Assembly (NCBI RefSeq): GCF_006715495.1
Contig: NZ_VFNI01000004.1
Span: 129,013-193,012, forward strand
Origin: Herbaspirillum sp. SJZ106
GTDB taxonomy: Bacteria > Pseudomonadota > Gammaproteobacteria > Burkholderiales > Burkholderiaceae_D
Direction: 5' to 3'
DNA length: 64,000 nucleotides
How positions within the stretch are numbered: position 1 is the stretch's first letter; each line of letters starts with the position of its first letter. Of the stretch, positions 61,667-64,000 are shown one piece after another. The notes beneath the pieces were generated by a model. The model worked only from the letters and a program-made list of their open reading frames with translations, was not told where the DNA came from and made no database searches. Made by a program: the position numbers and the translations under genes.

Positions 61667-63345
61667 ACATCGCTGGCATGATCCGCCAGGCGCGAGCGTT
61701 CGCCGCGCGCCAGGGTCACATGGCCGCTGTGCGACCAGCCCTTGAAGCGGTCGACCACATAGGTCAGGCCGCTGGAGCCTTCGGTCAGGTAGGGCGTATC
61801 GATCTGCGCGATATTGCCCAGGCAGATGATCTTGGTGCCGGGGCCGGCCCGGGTGACCAGCGTCTTCATTTGCTTGGGCGTGAGGTTCTGCGCTTCGTCG
61901 ATGATCAGGAACTTGTTGACGAAGGTGCGGCCGCGCATGAAGTTGAGCGACTTGATCTTGATGCGCGAGCGGATCAGGTCCTGGGTCGCGGCGCGGCCCC
62001 ATTCGCCGGCATCGCCATCGGACTTGTTGAGCACCTCGAGGTTGTCGTCGAAGGCGCCCATCCATGGCCCCATCTTCTCTTCTTCCGTACCCGGCAGGAA
62101 ACCGATATCTTCCCCCACCGGCACCGTCACGCGGGTGACGATGATCTCGTTATAGAGCTTGGTTTCCAGCACCTGCGCCAGGCCTGCCGCTAGCGCCAGC
62201 AGGGTCTTGCCGGTACCGGCCTGGCCCAGCAGCGTGACGAAATCGCACTCGGGGTTCATCAGCAGGTTCAGCGCGAAGTTCTGCTCGCGGTTGCGCGCGG
62301 TGATGCCCCACACGCTGTTCTTGGCGTGGCCGTAGTCGCGCAGGGTCTGCAGCACGGCGGTCTTGCCGTTGATCTGCGTGACCTGGCCGTAGAAGGCCGG
62401 TTCGCCGTTCTTGGGCTCGATGAACACGAACTGGTTGACCAGCAGCGACGGCACATAAGGGCCGGTCACGCGATAGTAGGTGAGGCTGCTGCCGTGCTTG
62501 CTTTCCTGCCAGGACTCCATGCCCTTGGCGTGCTTGGTCCAGAAGTCGTCTGGCAGTTGCTGGATGCCCGAGTACAGCAGGTCGGTGTCTTCCAGCACAT
62601 GGTCGTTGAAATAGTCTTCGGCGGGCAGGCCGATGGCGCGCGCCTTGAGGCGCATGTTGATGTCCTTGGACACCAGCACCACCGGGCGCTCCGGATATTG
62701 CTGGTCCAGCGCGCGCACCACGCCCAGGATCTGGTTGTCGGCCTTGCCTTCGGGCAGGCCTTCCGGCAGCGCGGCATTCTGCAGCTTGGTCTGGAAGAAC
62801 AAGCGGCCCTTGGCATCCTTGTTGCCCAGCTTGGCCAGCGGGATGCCGAGGTCGATCGCATCCTCGGCGATGTCGGACACCAGCGCATCCAGCGAGCGTG
62901 AGATCTGGCGCGCGTTGCGGGCGACTTCCGACATGCCTTTCTTATGGTTGTCCAGCTCTTCCAGCGTGATCATCGGCAGGTAGATGTCATGCTCTTCGAA
63001 GCGGAACAGCGAGGTCGGGTCGTGCATCAGCACGTTGGTGTCGAGCACGAACAGTTTGGACACGCCCAGCTTGTCGGCCGTGCGGCTGGTGGGGGATTTG
63101 GCGCGCGATTCCAGGTTCCTGGGGGCGCTCTTCGGCTTTTCCGCGACCGGAGCCTTGCCGCCGATGCGCGCGCGCGGTTCTGCAATCTTTGCTTCAGGGG
63201 CGACGAGTGCTGCAACAGCTGGTTTTGGGGCGGGTGCTTCGACGAGAGTGATGTTCGGTTTGACAGGTTTATTGCGATCAGCCTTGGGGTAGTCCTCGGG
63301 AGACAACAACGCAGCTGGCTTGCTCGGCATTTTGGGCAGGGGCAT
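61660..63345 (-). CDS. phoH: PIN-PhoH ATPase/RNase-like protein
   Basis: A 561-residue two-domain protein. After a Pro/Ala/Lys-rich N-terminus, a PIN nuclease domain starts at about residue 95 (KLFVLDTNVLMHDPTSL, with acidic residues LEELDNHKKG). The PhoH ATPase domain carries Walker A LLGQAGTGKTLLALAAG and Walker B FLIIDEAQNLTPKQM. PIN-PhoH proteins are thought to be RNA helicase-nucleases. The ATG at 63345 with GAGG upstream is preferred; a longer frame begins ten codons earlier. It is convergent with pit, but PhoH proteins need not act in phosphate use. Confidence 0.93.
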   Translation of the reverse strand: MPLPKMPSKPAALLSPEDYPKADRNKPVKPNITLVEAPAPKPAVAALVAPEAKIAEPRARIGGKAPVAEKPKSAPRNLESRAKSPTSRTADKLGVSKLFVLDTNVLMHDPTSLFRFEEHDIYLPMITLEELDNHKKGMSEVARNARQISRSLDALVSDIAEDAIDLGIPLAKLGNKDAKGRLFFQTKLQNAALPEGLPEGKADNQILGVVRALDQQYPERPVVLVSKDINMRLKARAIGLPAEDYFNDHVLEDTDLLYSGIQQLPDDFWTKHAKGMESWQESKHGSSLTYYRVTGPYVPSLLVNQFVFIEPKNGEPAFYGQVTQINGKTAVLQTLRDYGHAKNSVWGITARNREQNFALNLLMNPECDFVTLLGQAGTGKTLLALAAGLAQVLETKLYNEIIVTRVTVPVGEDIGFLPGTEEEKMGPWMGAFDDNLEVLNKSDGDAGEWGRAATQDLIRSRIKIKSLNFMRGRTFVNKFLIIDEAQNLTPKQMKTLVTRAGPGTKIICLGNIAQIDTPYLTEGSSGLTYVVDRFKGWSHSGHVTLARGERSRLADHASDVL

Positions 63346-63787
63346 CAGAACCTCGGTAGTAAATGAAGAAAACACCGCTTTGTCAGAGCGAACAGGTATT
63401 GCGGTACGGCTAACAGCGAAGGGAACATCGACTGAGCAATGGCACCGCAGGATCTAATGAAGCCCTTCTGATGGCCCGCCATGCCGAAAAACGGCATCGT
63501 GGCATGGGCAAAACCATGGGGCAGGAGGGCTTGATTAGCGTCAGCGGCGATTTGAAAAGTAAAAAAGCCGTTTCGGCAGGCCTTCGGCCTAAACCAGAAA
63601 CGGCTTTCAAAAAACGTTTTTCTATTTGAATTCAATGGCTTGTATCGATTGACCGCATATTCGTCGAACGCGGCAGCATCGCTTGCCAGGCGACCCTGAC
63701 ACGGCCTGCAAACATCGTTCGGGCAGATTCGCACTGCACGGTTCCGGTAGTGCCGGCAGATGGCGCTACAAGATTTCCGATGGTTGT
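63346..63787. other. phoH-bcp intergenic region
   Basis: These 442 bp contain the bcp terminator (63561-63609) and the phoH leader. I see no supported gene and no strong promoter pair. Confidence 0.5.
63561..63609 (-). terminator. Intrinsic terminator downstream of bcp
   Basis: AAAGCCGTTTC and GAAACGGCTTT pair as an outer 11-bp stem; an inner AGGCCTTCGGCCT forms a second hairpin. On the minus strand a T-run follows the stem, 180 bp after the bcp stop. Confidence 0.75.
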
Positions 63788-64000
63788 TCAGGCAATGGTT
63801 TTGATGAAGGCCAGCACTTCATCCACGTGGGCTGGAACCTTGACTCCACGCCATTCTTTCACCACTTTGCCCGATCCGTCAATCACAAACGTGCTGCGTT
63901 CGACGCCGCGAACTTGCTTGCCATACATATTTTTCATCTTCATGACATCGAACATGGCGCACAGCGTTTCGTCAGGATCAGAGATCAGCTCAAAGGGCAT
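63788..64000 (-). CDS. bcp: Thiol peroxidase Bcp, C-terminal part (5'-truncated)
   Basis: The last 71 or so codons of a PrxQ/Bcp peroxiredoxin that reduces peroxides in the cytoplasm. LISDPDETLCAMFDVMKMKN, MYGKQVRGVERSTFVIDGSG and WRGVKVPAHVDEVLAF are typical of the Bcp C-terminus. The peroxidatic Cys lies outside the window. The Met at the edge is internal to the usual protein, so the gene continues past 64000. Confidence 0.93.
   Translation of the reverse strand: MPFELISDPDETLCAMFDVMKMKNMYGKQVRGVERSTFVIDGSGKVVKEWRGVKVPAHVDEVLAFIKTIA

Noticed and set aside
63345..63734. 129-codon frame between phoH and bcp
   Set aside because: It runs through the bcp terminator hairpin, and has no ribosome site or motif.
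1..64000. CRISPR array, insertion sequence, prophage or toxin-antitoxin pair
   Set aside because: I looked for regularly spaced repeats, transposase or integrase motifs and small paired genes and saw none.

Overview
The window is about 64 kb of GC-rich DNA with the gene content and order of a betaproteobacterium of the order Burkholderiales, most like the Oxalobacteraceae (Herbaspirillum and relatives). That placement is inferred from protein sequences and synteny: a CheD/CheZ-containing chemotaxis set, PriB between S6 and S18, a PIN-PhoH protein and a DUF47/Pit pair. No database search was possible.

Layout. 1-3.4 kb: the end of a nucleotide-sugar transferase, manC and a glycerate kinase, with a non-coding stretch holding three DnaA-box-like 9-mers. 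3.4-7.5 kb: two small Tyr/Pro-rich lipoproteins, a TonB-like envelope protein, a small hypothetical protein, a tRNA-Pro(GGG) and a dmeR-dmeF cobalt/nickel efflux pair. 7.7-55.3 kb: an almost unbroken flagellar and chemotaxis island. It holds an MCP, cheRDBYZ, flhBAFG-fliA, flgNMA facing flgBCDEFGHIJKL, fliRQPONML and fliKJIHGF on the minus strand, fliE facing them, then pilZ, a free FlhB-C-terminus protein, a second FliK-like protein, fliT, fliS, fliD, flaG, fliC and a TPR glycosyltransferase. 55.5-64 kb: lexA with two SOS boxes, rpsF-priB-rpsR-rplI, dnaB, a DUF47-pit phosphate uptake pair, PIN-phoH and the end of bcp.

How the parts work together. FlhF, FlhG and FlhB/A with FliPQR form the export gate and number/position control. 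FliHIJ and FliFGMN form the ATPase and rotor. FlgB-L with FliE, FliK and FliD build rod, hook, junctions and cap. FlgN, FliS and FliT are chaperones. FlgM holds sigma-28 (FliA) until the hook is finished. Sigma-28 promoters (TAAA-N15-GCCGATAA type) are visible upstream of flgM, flgK, fliL and fliC, which places those transcripts under late control. CheR, CheB, CheD, CheY and CheZ tune the signal; cheA, cheW, motAB and flhDC are not in the window.

Most of the window is conventional. The points that stand out are a FlhG whose nucleotide-binding motifs are degenerate, an EF-hand-like loop inside a long FliD, a FliK-like/mini-FlhB/PilZ group in the cap-chaperone operon, the DnaA-box-like cluster, and a two-unit tandem repeat of about 176 bp between fliA and flgN.
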